This document shows, piece by piece, positions 50,535 through 60,997 of a stretch of 64,000 bases of DNA (its first letter is position 1; each line of letters opens with the position of its first letter). The notes beneath the pieces are model-generated. The model had not been told where the DNA came from. It did not search any database and saw only the letters and a program-made list of their open reading frames with translations. The stretch spans positions 6,165,501 to 6,229,500 of the forward strand of contig OX031072.1 in assembly GCA_943736015.1 (NCBI GenBank), read 5' to 3'. This DNA is from Tridacna crocea. Its lineage: Eukaryota > Mollusca > Bivalvia > Cardiida > Cardiidae. Made by a program: the position numbers and the translations under genes.

Positions 50535-50740
50535 TGCTCTACCAAACAACAAAATTTTAGACCACTCCAAATTGAGAGCATTCGCAGATGACAAACTAAA
50601 TGTGATTAAAAAATTGAAATTTGGTATTGGAAGGGTAGAAAACATTGTGAGAAAAAGAAAAAAATGCTGGTTGCCAACATTTTCCTACTATATTTCTGAA
50701 TGGGTCATTAAAAGTCAGGATCATATGGTAAAGGGTTTAA
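50533..50740 (-). mobile_element. Family A MITE, reverse
   Basis: aaatgctctaccaaacaac ... atggtaaagggtttaa; palindrome partly lost. Confidence 0.78.
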
Positions 50741-50814
50741 CACCAAACTGTCATTCATTACAATCAATCTGGCAGCAAAGGCAAGTAAAATTTATAAAAG
50801 GCATGTTCAGGGAT

Positions 50815-51530
50815 AGGTTGTTGGTCAGACCGGTCAATTGTGATCAAACATCGTAGGTCTACTACGTAAATTGTAGTAATATTGCAAATATTTCAAAAAA
50901 GCAAGTGCTAGAAGAAATGAAATTGGGTTGAACATGCTCTTTATCAGGTAATGGACCATAGTGACATAATGTTTACGAAAAATAGTCTTCGTATACAGCC
51001 CATGCATCGAGTTTCAGGCAGAAATATTGACGATTTAAAGGTTGGTGTCCAGTTACCCCTAGCTTTTCCTGATCTGGTGTCCATGTGCATACATTGAAAA
51101 TAAAATTAGTGTCTTGTTAGCATATTTTCCTCTACCCAGGTCCATTCAAAAACGTATATCTTCGCTTTGGATGGACATATCTAAGTGAAATTTTGTGCTC
51201 CTTTAGGGAAAACATTTATCTTATCATACAAACTTGTCAAATGAACAATGGTTTGGGATTTTGTCCAAAATTCGGCAATAAACTTCAAAACAATAGGACC
51301 CCAGTTGCTCACAAAGCCACAGCTCGCTTAGTTGATGGTATTATCATTCCCTAGTTTGTATGTAAACAGATCAATCATTCGTCTTGACATTGCTGTAAAT
51401 CAACATTTCTATCTAGGTAGGACAGGTCCATAAATATGAAAACACTTACACCACCTCCAGTTCTTCCATGGAAAATTTGATTTGGTGTACCGAGAACACA
51501 TGGTGTCCGCGGCTCATGTTGATCAGTGTG
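50815..51530 (+). repeat. Family H ~800-bp repeat, copy 1
   Basis: Same sequence as 60190-60966 and the reverse of 58268-59039. Begins ggtcaattgtgatcaaacatcg and ends ggctcatgttgatcagtgtg, directly against a family A copy. Diverged by a few percent plus small indels. Confidence 0.85.
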
Positions 51531-52801
51531 ACCACACAATCCCTACTTTTGACGCCCATAAGAAAGAAGCCTTTTGAAAACACTATGGGAAAAGGAGAAA
51601 ATGCTGGTAACCAGCATTTTCTTCTTTTCCCACAATGTTTTCTACCTTCCCCTGCGAAAAGTAGTTCTTGAATTCATGAACAATTCCTGAACTACAGTTC
51701 ATGAACAATCCCATGAACAGCAAATGGCCGGTTCATGAACTGTTTTTGTTCATGAACTTTTGGTTTGTTCCATGAATGGTTCATGAACAGTTCATGAATA
51801 ACAGCTCTTAATAGTTCAATGAACTGTTCCATGAATCAAAGTTCATGAACTGGTTGTAGTGTGTGAGACATGTTTCTTTTTTGGTACAAAATCTTGAATC
51901 TTAAATCCAACCCTCCCATTCCCATTGTTCACAAAGATTATGCAGCAACAAGTAGCTTTTCAAGGAGTTAGAGCAAATAAGCACTTGTAGCCACACAGTT
52001 AATTATTATTTTTTGATTTGTGTAAATTTACCCCTCTTCCAGTAAATATCTGCAAATTGCATGACTGAAAATGGGTTTAGGTTATTACCATCCTAATTCT
52101 TGTAGAAATTTCTTATCAGTTGATAAATAAGGATTTATACTGATATAATATTTTTGGGCTTTTCTAACTGACCAGAAATTGTTTTGATATCCATCTTGAA
52201 ATTATTTGTTGATATTTTGTTATTTTTCAAAAAAGGGAGGTAATTAATGTCTCCTTTTGTGACGAGAATAGAGTGGCCTAGATTTATAAATGGTAATTGT
52301 TAGATGGAATGAGTGGCTCAGTCAAAGTAGGACAATAATACTCATTTTTAATTATAGCACCAGTTTTAGGATACTATTACAGTGGAAATAGCTGTTTTCC
52401 ATTAGAATGGTCCCACCTAAATATTTAAGTTATTGAATTGTAAATCCTTGAACTTCTTAAATACAGCAAGTTCATGAATTGTTCAATAACAATCAGTTCA
52501 TGAACTGATGTAAGAGTCTATTTCATGAACTGTTAGTAATAGTTCATGAACATGGAGTTCATGAACTGTCAGTTCACGAACAACTACATGACAGTTCAAG
52601 AATTTTTCTACCAGTTCTTGAATAGTTCATGAACAGTTCATGAACCGAAAACATGTACCATGAACTGTTCATGAACTCAAGAACTACTTTTCGCAGGGGT
52701 TTCACAAACAAATTTCAAATTTTGGGTCACTTTTATTTTGTCGTCTGCAAATGCTTTCGATTTGGACAAACCTTAAATTTTGCTGTTTGGTAATGAGTTA
52801 A
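51531..52801 (+). mobile_element. Family A MITE split by the fold-back element G
   Basis: Left part 51531-51648 (to ttttctacctt), right part 52700-52801 (tttcacaaacaaatttc to TTAA). Restores a normal copy once the insert is removed. Confidence 0.85.
51649..52699. mobile_element. Fold-back element G packed with TTCATGAA palindromes
   Basis: 1051 bp with perfect 23-bp terminal inverted repeats (51649-51671 and 52677-52699; begins CCCCTGCGAAAAGTAG). About fifteen exact TTCATGAA and several near matches sit in two blocks (51672-51855, 52465-52690) round a 600-bp AT-rich middle without ORF. Target duplication unclear (2-3 bp). Superfamily unknown. Confidence 0.82.
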
Positions 52802-52862
52802 CTCATTACCAAACAACAATATTTTGGGCTTGTCCAAATCAAAAGCATTTGCAGATGACAAA
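52798..52862 (-). mobile_element. Family A fragment sharing TTAA with the previous copy
   Basis: ttaactcattaccaaacaac ... gcatttgcagatgacaaat, then unrelated sequence. Confidence 0.75.
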
Positions 52863-53129
52863 TCCGTCCAAACATCCATCCCTCCATCCGTTCGTTAGCA
52901 AATTCTTGTGTGTTCACTTACTCCTCCTACAGTTTCCATTGGAATTATTTGAAAATTGCCACAATGAATCTCCATGATGTCTAGTTGTGCACCTGACTCT
53001 TAGAATTTGGATCACTGTTTGCATTCTAAAGTTATCCTTCTCATGATTTCTGAAATAACCAACTTTTCAGTTCAATTTTTTTTCACGGACAAGCCCCTTT
53101 TGGCGTATATGCACCACTCTGCAAAGCTC

Positions 53130-53437
53130 TTGTTCTACAGTGTTTTCAGAAAGCTTCTTCCTAGGGGTCTTAAAAATCAGGGATTGTTGCACCATAAAAC
53201 ACCAATTAAGAATAATAATGTTTTGTAAGGAGTTAAAAAAGGGGGAAAACATTGTGGAAAGACTATACTAACTTGAAAGTTAAAACACTGCTTAAATGAT
53301 GGAATGTAATGAAAAGGGTAGAAAATGTCGTGGAAAACAAAAAAGTGATGGTTACTACCATTTTCAACTTTTTCCATAATGTTGTCCAAAGCAATTTAAC
53401 TCAAGTTTGTTAAAACTGAGGTTTTTGGTAAAGGGTA
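53130..53437 (-). mobile_element. Two decayed family A copies
   Basis: 53130-53240 ends ttttgtaaggagttaa; 53236-53437 keeps atggttactaccattttcaac and ends tttggtaaagggta. Confidence 0.6.
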
Positions 53438-53459
53438 CAAAAGTATAAAAGGGCAATCA

Positions 53460-53694
53460 AACCCTTATCCTGTTGAATAACTAACTTAAAATTTTCAAGT
53501 GGATTGTAAAAAGCCAGATATTGCTGTTTCACAAGTATGGAAGTATGGGATCGGGGGTGGGGGTGTTGTAAATTACATATCCTTATCGGACAGTGTAGAT
53601 GCAAGATCAGACTGCACATTCTGTGCAGTCTGATCTTGATCTGCACTGTCTGCAAAAGGTCAGTAAAGCATACTTTCAACCTAATGGTTAATAA
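53460..53694 (-). mobile_element. Family B MITE, reverse, near full length
   Basis: aacccttatcctgttgaata ... ccttatcggacagtgtagatgcaag, palindrome, ctgcaaaaggtcagt ... cctaatggttaa. Shows the whole family architecture. Confidence 0.78.
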
Positions 53695-54275
53695 TCAGGA
53701 CATGGCATGATTTGTAATCCACGGTGAGGAAACTACACAGACGGAGCCATTGGCTCTGTTAAGGAAATCTTGTGTGGGTTTTTCCGGTCACGTGCGCCGC
53801 CGTCAATATCGGCTGTTTCGGTGGACACGAAAACGTAAGTTTTCCATTTATTGTCAAAATTTGATTTTATACTGAACACTAGCGAGAAAAGGGGAATTGT
53901 ATGAGGGGCCCATGACTTTCAACTTACTTCCTTGTCCGTAGGGAGTTCCAAGTCGGCGCGGTTTTGTCTGAAACACTTTTGCCGTGAACCACGGCGAGGT
54001 AAACAAAGGTCATTTTCTATAATGACCACAGGCTTTCTATTGCTCTTTCTGCATAAATATTACTTATCTAAATGTTTACACCGTCCGAATGTATGAATTG
54101 ATTATCTAATCCTTCCCCACTCACGAAAAACAAAATTTGAATCAAAATAAAAAAAATTGAGAAAAAATAAACAATGGCTCCGTCCATATCGGCCGGCTCT
54201 GTCTATATCGGCTGGCTCCGCTGTATGAGGGTGAGTTTTAGAAGCGACGTATATGCACAATTGAAACAAAACTCA

Positions 54276-54322
54276 TACACACACACACACACACCCACAC
54301 ACACACACACACACACACACGC
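54276..54322 (+). repeat. (CA)n microsatellite
   Basis: cacacacacaca with one ccc interruption, in the loop of element I. Confidence 0.95.
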
Positions 54323-54486
54323 ACAATTCGCTTTATTTTCTTTCGCACGGGAATGCGGACGACTGAGGTGACTACAATAGCTCTTCACACTTCGTGCAGT
54401 CAAGCTAAAAGTAAGTACTTAAGTCTGGAGTGTCAACTTCAGACATACCTGCAAAACTTTTACAAAGGTTATTCTCAAATATTGGT

Positions 54487-54718
54487 TTTATTCAGTTTTG
54501 CGTCCCCCAAGCTGTTAAACTGGTATTGAGACGAATGGATCGGTAAGTGGGAGGAAACGGGAGTACCCCGGGAGTATCCCGGGAAAAACACCCGACACAC
54601 CCGCAAGCAGAACTTGGCTTGTCCACGTTGTCCGAGAGTGCCCTGTACCCACAGGGTGATATGGTCGAATGATCAAGAGCACTGAAATCAACCACTTTAA
54701 CCACTCAACCACGTGACC
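54487..54718 (-). mobile_element. tRNA-derived SINE in the loop of element I
   Basis: The minus strand reads GCGGTCACGTGGTTGAGTGG then TTAAAGTGG, like a class II tRNA A-box region, then gtgggtacagggcac. Body ends near tttaacagcttgggggacg. Confidence 0.6.
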
Positions 54719-55444
54719 GCCCTTTTTGAAATGATAGATGGTTCGAGAAAAGCATCACCATTCCAAAAATAACTTTCAAAAAATCTAATTTTTGACTGGT
54801 AAACCCAATAGCGAAAAAAACCTATCGCTTCTAAATCTCGCCCTCATACAGCGGAGCCAGCCGATATAGACAGAGCCGGCCGATATGGACAGAGCCATTG
54901 TTTATTTTTTCTCAATTTTTTTTATTTTGATTCAAATTTTGTTTTTCGTGAGTGGGGAAGGATTAGATAATCAATTCATACATTCGGACGGTGTAAACAT
55001 TTAGATAAGTAATTTTTATGCAGAAAGAGCAATAGAAAGCCTGTGGTCATTATAGAAAATGACCTTTGTTTACCTCACCGTGGCTCACGGCAAAAGTGTT
55101 TCAGACAAAACCGCGCCGACTTGGAACTCGCAACGGACAAGGAAGTAAGTTGAAAGTCATAGGTCCCTCATACAATTCCACTTTTCTCGCTAGTGTTCAG
55201 TATAGATTCAAATTTTGACAATAAATGGGAGACTTACGTTTTCGTGTCCACCGAAACAGCCGATATTGACGGCGCCGCACGTGACCGGAAAAACCCACAC
55301 AAGATTTCTTTAACAGAGCCAATGGCTCCGTCTATGTAGTTTCCTCACCGTGTAATCTATATACCACGGTAAAACCCAAATTTAAATTCCATTCTATGAG
55401 ACACACCTGTGTGTAGGGCAGATGTCAAAGGTAATGCACTTTCC

Positions 55445-55682
55445 TCTATTCTCTTCCCCAACAAGAAAATTTTAGACTGGTTTTAAATTAGATGACTGTT
55501 GAAAATAAATGTGACTCAAGTTTTGAAGGTTTTTTTTTTTGAGGGCTAGAGAGTAGAGAACATTGTGGGAAAAGGAGAACGTCCCGGTTTCCAGCATTTA
55601 TTCTTTCCCCCCAGTGTTTCAGAAATCTTCTTTCAGGCCAAATTCAGGGTCATTGAAAGTCAGGATTTTTTAGGAAAGCATT
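55445..55682 (-). mobile_element. Family A MITE, reverse, diverged
   Basis: ccccaacaagaaaattttagactgg ... gtcaggattttttagg. Confidence 0.72.
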
Positions 55683-55739
55683 GAAATATGATAAATGTCA
55701 GACTTTTGTCAGTACCTATCACAACTTTTATTGCTTTTG

Positions 55740-55795
55740 AGGTTAATGTAGATCAAAATCAGATTGCACAAAAAGTGTTGTCTGATCTTTAGAGT
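55740..55795 (+). mobile_element. Family B core fragment
   Basis: tgtagatcaaaatcagattgcacaaaaagtgttgtctgatc. Confidence 0.5.
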
Positions 55796-55877
55796 TGAAA
55801 TTATCTGGGTGCTATATTGAAACTGAAAAATCTTTCATGGTTATTCATCACTCAAAGAAGTATTTCCCTTAGTCTTA

Positions 55878-56040
55878 AATGCTGTGGGATGCAATCCTAA
55901 TTTTCTAACAAGCCTGAGAAGGAAAGCCGTTAAATGGATTGGATTCTCAGTGAAGGATGCTGGTAACCAGCATTTCTCCCTTTCATACAATGTTTTCTCA
56001 CCCTTCCATGACAAAAACCCATCATTGTAGCCTCATTTAA
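55878..56040 (+). mobile_element. Family A MITE, diverged
   Basis: gggatgcaatcctaattttc ... gaaggatgctggtaaccagc; joins the next copy at TTAA 56037-56040. Confidence 0.7.
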
Positions 56041-56515
56041 TCCTGTACCAAACAATCCCTGGTTTTTACGACCCAGAAGATTTAAAACGCCTTTTGAAGA
56101 CATTGTGGGAAAAGGAGAAAATGCTGGTAACTCATCCTCGGATACCCCGGGGTCTCCCTATTTGCTACGCTACATCGACCCCTGGGACAATTGACTAATA
56201 AAACTTTGAATCAGCCCCTGAAAATCGCTACGAAACGTCATAGCGTACAGTCCACTCGCCCATCACAAAATGATGATGGAACCAATGAAAAGCCAGCATT
56301 CGGCCAGCGGTAAAGCGAGGGAAATTCAATTAATTGTCCCAGGGGTCGATGTAGCGTAGCAAATAGGGAGACCCCGGGGTATCCGAGGATGCTGGTAACT
56401 CACGCAATGTTTTCTACCCTTCACAAAACAAATTTCAAATTTTGAGTCACTTTATTGTCTGCAAATGCTTTCGATTTGGACAAGCTGAAAATATTGCAAT
56501 TTGGCATTTGGAAAT
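56037..56515 (+). mobile_element. Family A MITE split by element J
   Basis: 56037-56132 and 56392-56515; cut at the palindrome centre. CTGGTAACT appears on both sides of J. Confidence 0.85.
56133..56391. mobile_element. Element J, 259 bp, 9-bp target duplication
   Basis: Starts CATCCTCGGATACCCCGG and ends in the complement; inverted repeats of ~60 bp include ctacatcgacccctgggac. Flanked by CTGGTAACT on both sides. A second copy at 63679 has GTGTAAACT on both sides. 9-bp duplication suggests MULE or Merlin. Confidence 0.88.
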
Positions 56516-56539
56516 GCTTTCGGTTTGGACAAGCCTAAC

Positions 56540-56655
56540 CTTTTAGCTACTTGGCACGACTCACTGACCTTTTGTGGACTAAGTATATAAATATTAGACT
56601 GCTCATTATATTCAGTCTGATCTTGAATCTACACTGTCCGATTAGGAGATATTTT
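56540..56655 (+). mobile_element. Family B MITE, partial
   Basis: tagctacttggcacgactcactgaccttttgtgg ... ctacactgtccgattagg. Confidence 0.7.
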
Positions 56656-56659
56656 TCCC

Positions 56660-56870
56660 TTAATCCTTTCCTAAACGACAAATTTAAGACTCTTCCAAAC
56701 CGAAAGAGTTTGCAGACAACAATTTTAGACTTTGAGAAAATGGCAGAAAGTTCTCAAGAAGGGAAGAAAACACTGTGGGAAAGGGAGAAATTTCTCCTTT
56801 TCCCACAGTGTTTTCAAAAGACTTTTACTGCAGACATGTAAAAACCAGGACTTGTTTGGGAAAGGGTTAA
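56660..56870 (-). mobile_element. Family A' MITE with symmetric centre deletion
   Basis: cactgtgggaaagggagaaatttctccttttcccacagtg: the middle of the palindrome is gone but the arms still pair. TTAA on both sides; right one shared. Confidence 0.88.
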
Positions 56871-57096
56871 CTCTTTACCATGCAACTAAACTTTAAGCCT
56901 TGTCCAAATTGAAAGCATTTGCAGATGACGATTTCAATGTGGCACGAAAGATGTAATTTTTTTTATTGAAAGATTAGAAAACATTGTGGGAAAAGGATAA
57001 ATGCTAGTTTCCAGCATTTTCTCCTTTTCCCACAATTTTTTCAAAAGGCTTCTTTCATAGGGGCATTAGAAGGCGAATTTGTGTGGTAAAGGGTTA
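56867..57096 (-). mobile_element. Family A MITE, reverse
   Basis: TTAACTCTTTACCATGC ... GGTAAAGGGTTAG; centre gctagtttccagc. Confidence 0.86.
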
Positions 57097-57202
57097 GAAA
57101 TAATTTTGAAAAAGCAAAAATTGGGATTTCATTTTCGATTTGAAAGTTTCATTTCATTTTTTTAGGAGGATATGGGTTACATTTATGTCATCTGGCGAAG
57201 AG

Positions 57203-57398
57203 TTAAGTCGTTACTAAACGATACAATTTCAAAGGATTTGCAGAGAATGAATTAAACATTACTAAATTTTTTTTTTGATGGGAAATCATTTTGGGAAAAG
57301 GAGAAAACACTGACTACCAGCACTTTCTCCTTTTTCCACAGTCTTTTCAAAAGGCTTTTCCTAGAGGGTTGTTAAAACTCAGGATTGTGTAGTAATAC
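57203..57398 (-). mobile_element. Family A MITE, diverged
   Basis: ttaagtcgttactaaacgatac ... gaaaacactgactaccagcactttc. Confidence 0.75.
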
Positions 57399-57496
57399 AC
57401 AATTATAGTATTATATTCCATCTTAGGGATAGGATTATCTATAAATTAATGATCTAAAGTTTTCCTTGTTGATTGAGACAAGCGCTGTATATAGAA

Positions 57497-57731
57497 TTAA
57501 CCCTTAACCACACAATGATGACTTTTGTTGCTCCTTGAAAAGAAGCCTTTTGAAAACATTGTGGAAAAAGGAGAAAATACTGCTAACCAGCATTTTCTCC
57601 TTTTCCCACAAATGTTTTATACTCTTATCAAAGAAAAAATACACCATTTGAGCCACACTGAAATTGTTGTCTGCAAATGCTTTCAATTTGGACAAGGCTA
57701 AAATTTTGTCGTCTGCAAGGTAAAGGGTTAA
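57497..57731 (+). mobile_element. Family A MITE, forward
   Basis: TTAACCCTTAACCACACAATG; the long arm ends with a duplicated gtcgtctgcaaggtaaagggttaa. Confidence 0.86.
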
Positions 57732-57734
57732 TGC

Positions 57735-57935
57735 ATATGCAAAACATATTGACTCATTTGAGCCTGCATAGCTGACATGTAGTCTGACCCAGGTGAAACT
57801 TGCTATTGGTAAATACTTTGTTGGTCATAGGACAACTCTTGTCTCATGATTCAGACAAAATAGATCTGTAATGTGCAATGACATGCATGATATAATGCAT
57901 TCTGAAAGTGCATTCATGCCCCTTTTCTCAGAAAG
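57735..57935. mobile_element. Family F copy, diverged
   Basis: tatgcaaaacatattgactcatttgagcctg ... gacaactcttgtctcatgattcagac. Confidence 0.5.
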
Positions 57936-58017
57936 GGGAGGGGCGGAGGGCTTTCACTTATGTAACAGTATGCTGTATTCTATCCTTGTTTGTTTGTAAT
58001 TGGAGATTAATGCTGAT

Positions 58018-58243
58018 TTAAGCCTTTACCAAACAAAATTTTACACAAGTCCAAATTGAAAACACTTGCACACGACAAAATAAACGTAACTCAAAAATTA
58101 GAATTTATTTCCAGCAGGGTAGAAAACATTGTGGGAAAAGGAGAAAATACAGGTTAACAGCATTTTCTCCTTTTCCCACAATGTTTACAAAAGGCTTCTT
58201 TCTCAGGGTTGTCAAAATTTGGGATTGTGTGGTAAAGGGTTTA
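58018..58243 (-). mobile_element. Family A MITE, reverse
   Basis: TTAAGCCTTTACCAAAC ... GGTAAAGGGTTTAC; abuts the left arm of the H inverted pair. Confidence 0.85.
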
Positions 58244-58261
58244 CAGTTTGGGCAATGTCAT

Positions 58262-58351
58262 GCCAGTCACACACTGATCAACGTAAGCTGCGGACACCAT
58301 GTGTTCTCGGTACACCAGATCAAATTTTTACATGGAAGAACCGGAGGTGGT
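58262..58351 (+). pseudogene. Possible captured exon in H (tectonin-like repeat)
   Basis: Plus strand encodes VSCGHHVFSVHQIKF in one frame and VLGTPDQIFTWKN in the next. Together they resemble the V-S-x-G ... V-x-G-V-N-x-x-D-Q-I-F pattern of tectonin repeats. A donor GTAAGT follows at 58352. Present in all three H copies. Weak call. Confidence 0.25.
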
Positions 58352-60966
58352 GTAAGTATTTTCATTTTTATGGACTTGATTTACCTGGAAAGAAATGTTG
58401 ATTTACAGCAATGTCAAGACAAATGATTGATCTTTTTACATACATACTACGGAATAGTAATACCATCATCTAAGCGAGCTGTGGCTTTATGAGCAACTGG
58501 GGTCTTATTGTTTTGCAGTTTATTGCCAAATTTTGGACAAAATTCCAAACCATTGTTCATTTTACAAGTTTGTATGATAAGATAAATGTTTTCCCTAAAA
58601 GAACACAAAATTTCACTTAGAAATGTCCATCCAAAGCGAAGATATGTGTTTTTGAATGGACCTGGGTAGAGGAAAATATGCTAACAAGACACCAATTTTA
58701 TTTTCAATGTATGCGCATGGACACCAGATCAGAAAAAGCTTGGGGTAACTGGACACCAACCTTTAAATCAAAAATATTTCTGCCTGAAACTCGATGCAAT
58801 GGCTGTGTACGAAGACTATTTTTGTAAACATTACGTCACTACAGTCCATTACCTGATAAAGAGCATGTTCAACCCAATTTCATTACTTCTAGCACTTGCT
58901 TTTTTGAAATATTTGCAATATTACGGCAATGTACGAAGTAGACCTACGATGCTTGATCACAATTGACCGGTCATTGCCTCCAATGTTGGTGCAAGACATG
59001 TTCCTTTTTTACAGCGTTTCAGTTTAATGAATGGCGTAATTAACCCATTACCACGCAATCAGGAGCTTTAATGTATTTTGTAACACAGATGATCTCTGAT
59101 AATGTTTCATTTCATCCAATATGCTGGGTGATCATGATATATGAGATATTTATCTTTATTGTTACAAACTTACATAGTTCTTGGAAATACAGCGTTATAG
59201 TGCTCAGATATAGTTACAGTTTAACCTATATTAATCAATTACCAAAGGGACGGTCGAAAGAGCTTGCCAAAGGCAGGTGCTTGCTTGATATAGATGAATG
59301 TCTACAGGTGCATTGCTATTTATCGGGAACTAAATATATGCTTGTTTATTCATGTTGCTTGCTTAATACAGGTGGCCAACATGCCAGGTTTCACTGTATT
59401 TCGTATTGCTGAAATTTATCGGAGAGGCCATCAGACCCTCCAACAGTGGTGATTTTAAAATTCAGACTGCCAGAAAGTTTGCTAATTCTATATCTTCGAG
59501 TGTAATTGTTCTGATACACAGTCTGTTTCGTCATAGTTTTGTAAATAAAGCGAAATAAAAAAAAAAAACGAAACAGGAAATAGACGTGGTTTATTTTTAT
59601 ATATGACGAATTTCAGAAAAGATTTCATTTAGTAATTTGCCATGGCTGCATTTAACCTCTCTAATAATTTCCTAGCACACTACGTACCTTTGAGCGATAT
59701 AAATTTAACCTGATTCTGTTCCCTCTTTTTATTCGTGCACAAGTCTTTAGTTGGTTCTAGAGCATCGAAAGGTAGTATCAAACTCAAAGTGAAAATTGTA
59801 CAAGTGAAAAAAATGTCAGTAATCAAGTTGCTGAGAAATTTCAAAAACAAACTCACCTCTTTATCAGTACTCGAATGTTTACAAATATGTCTATTATGTA
59901 TTAAGCATTATCTTGAAGATAATTAATTTTCAGTCCCATTCGACATGTAGCGTGTTCTACAAAAAAGTTTTTAATACCATCAAGAATGAAAGAAGTGAAC
60001 ATTTTCGGTGTATGTACAATCTAACTCAAAGCCGGCGATCTAACGTATACATACATTGGCCAGTGTGACCAATTCTTGCACTCAAAGTAATGAACACGAA
60101 TTACAAATTCGTTGATTGGTCAATAGAGACAATGTTTTTCTAAGCCATCTTTCCCAAGGACATTATAGCTCGTGATTGCCTGGTAATGGGTTAATACGAC
60201 ATTCATAAAACCGAAACGCTGTAAACAAGGAACATGTCTTGCACCAACATTGGAGGCAATGACCGGACAATTGTGATCAAGCATCGTAAGTCTTCTTCGT
60301 AAATTGCCGTAATATTGCAAATATTTCAAAAAAGCAAGTGCTAGAAGTAATGAAGTTGGGTTGAACATGCTCTTTATCAGTTAATGGACCGTAGAGACAT
60401 AATGTTTACAAAAATAGTCTTCGTACACAGCCCATGCATCGAGTTTCAGGCAGAAATATTGATGATTTAAAGGTTGGTGTCCAGTTACCCCAAGGTTTTT
60501 CTGATCTGGTGTCCATGTGCATACATTGAAAATAAAATTGGTGTCTTGTTAGCATACTTTCCTCTACCCAGGTCCATTCAAAAACGTATATCTTAGCTTT
60601 GGATGGACATTTTTAAGTGAAATTTTGTGTTCCTATAGGGAATACATTTATCTTATCATACAAATTTGTTAAATGAACAATGGTTCGGGATTTTGTTCAA
60701 AATTTGGCAATAAACCGCAAAACAATAAGACCCCAGTTGCTCATAAAGCCACAGCTCGCTTAGATGATGGTGGTATTATTATTCCCTAGTTTGTATGTAA
60801 ACAGATCAATCATTTGTCTTGACATTGCTGTAAATCAACATTTCTATCTAGGTAAACCAGGTCCACAAAAATGAAAATACTTACACCACCACCGGTTCTT
60901 CCATGTAAAAATTTGATCTGGTGTACCGAGAACACATGGTGTCCGCGGCTCACGTTGATCAGTGTG
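58268..60966. repeat. Large inverted pair of family H (arms ~775 bp, spacer 1.15 kb)
   Basis: The left arm 58268-59039 is the reverse complement of 60195-60966, at roughly 95% by eye over readable blocks. The spacer is the TTAA element 59040-60194. Outer ends are cacactgatcaacgt / acgttgatcagtgtg. Confidence 0.85.
59040..60194. mobile_element. TTAA-bounded 1.15-kb element with family A-like ends
   Basis: TTAACCCATTACCACGCAATC and its rough complement GATTGCCTGGTAATGGGTTAA; 60130-60194 resembles the family A short-arm end. The interior is unique in this window, with AATAAA at 59545 and an A12 run at 59559. Confidence 0.65.
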
Positions 60967-60997
60967 AGTCAGTTCACGTAAGTGTGTGTGTTTCCAA

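Larger units (their letters stand above)
53720..55352. mobile_element. Element I: 1.63 kb, ~520-bp terminal inverted repeats, Transib/RAG-like ends
   Basis: Begins CACGGTGAGGAAACTAC and ends in its complement. TAATC is duplicated at 53715-53719 and 55353-55357. The arms run 53720 to ~54246 and ~54826 to 55352 with few differences. A 5-bp duplication and a CAC-N-GTG terminus are the traits of Transib and RAG-like transposons. The loop holds a CA microsatellite and a SINE; no transposase. Confidence 0.85.

Noticed and set aside
40352-50740. CRISPR-like pattern of palindromic repeats at intervals
   Set aside because: The genome has introns and SINEs. Repeats are full transposons with TTAA duplications, both orientations and irregular spacing.
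54174-54403. His/Thr and Cys/Val repeat ORFs at 54.2-54.4 kb
   Set aside because: Both are readings of the CA microsatellite.
53720-55352. Polinton-type element because of long terminal inverted repeats
   Set aside because: Only 1.6 kb, 5-bp rather than 6-bp duplication, CAC ends and no polymerase or integrase genes.
59281-59412. EGF-like DIDECLQ ... NTGGQHARFHC reading near 59.3-59.4 kb
   Set aside because: Only the DIDEC start and one Cys-rich end match, the six-Cys spacing fails, and it lies in the loop of an inverted repeat. Likely chance.
59545-59570. AATAAA plus A12 as a gene 3' end or retrocopy tail
   Set aside because: No preceding coding sequence or target duplication round it; AT-rich runs are common here.
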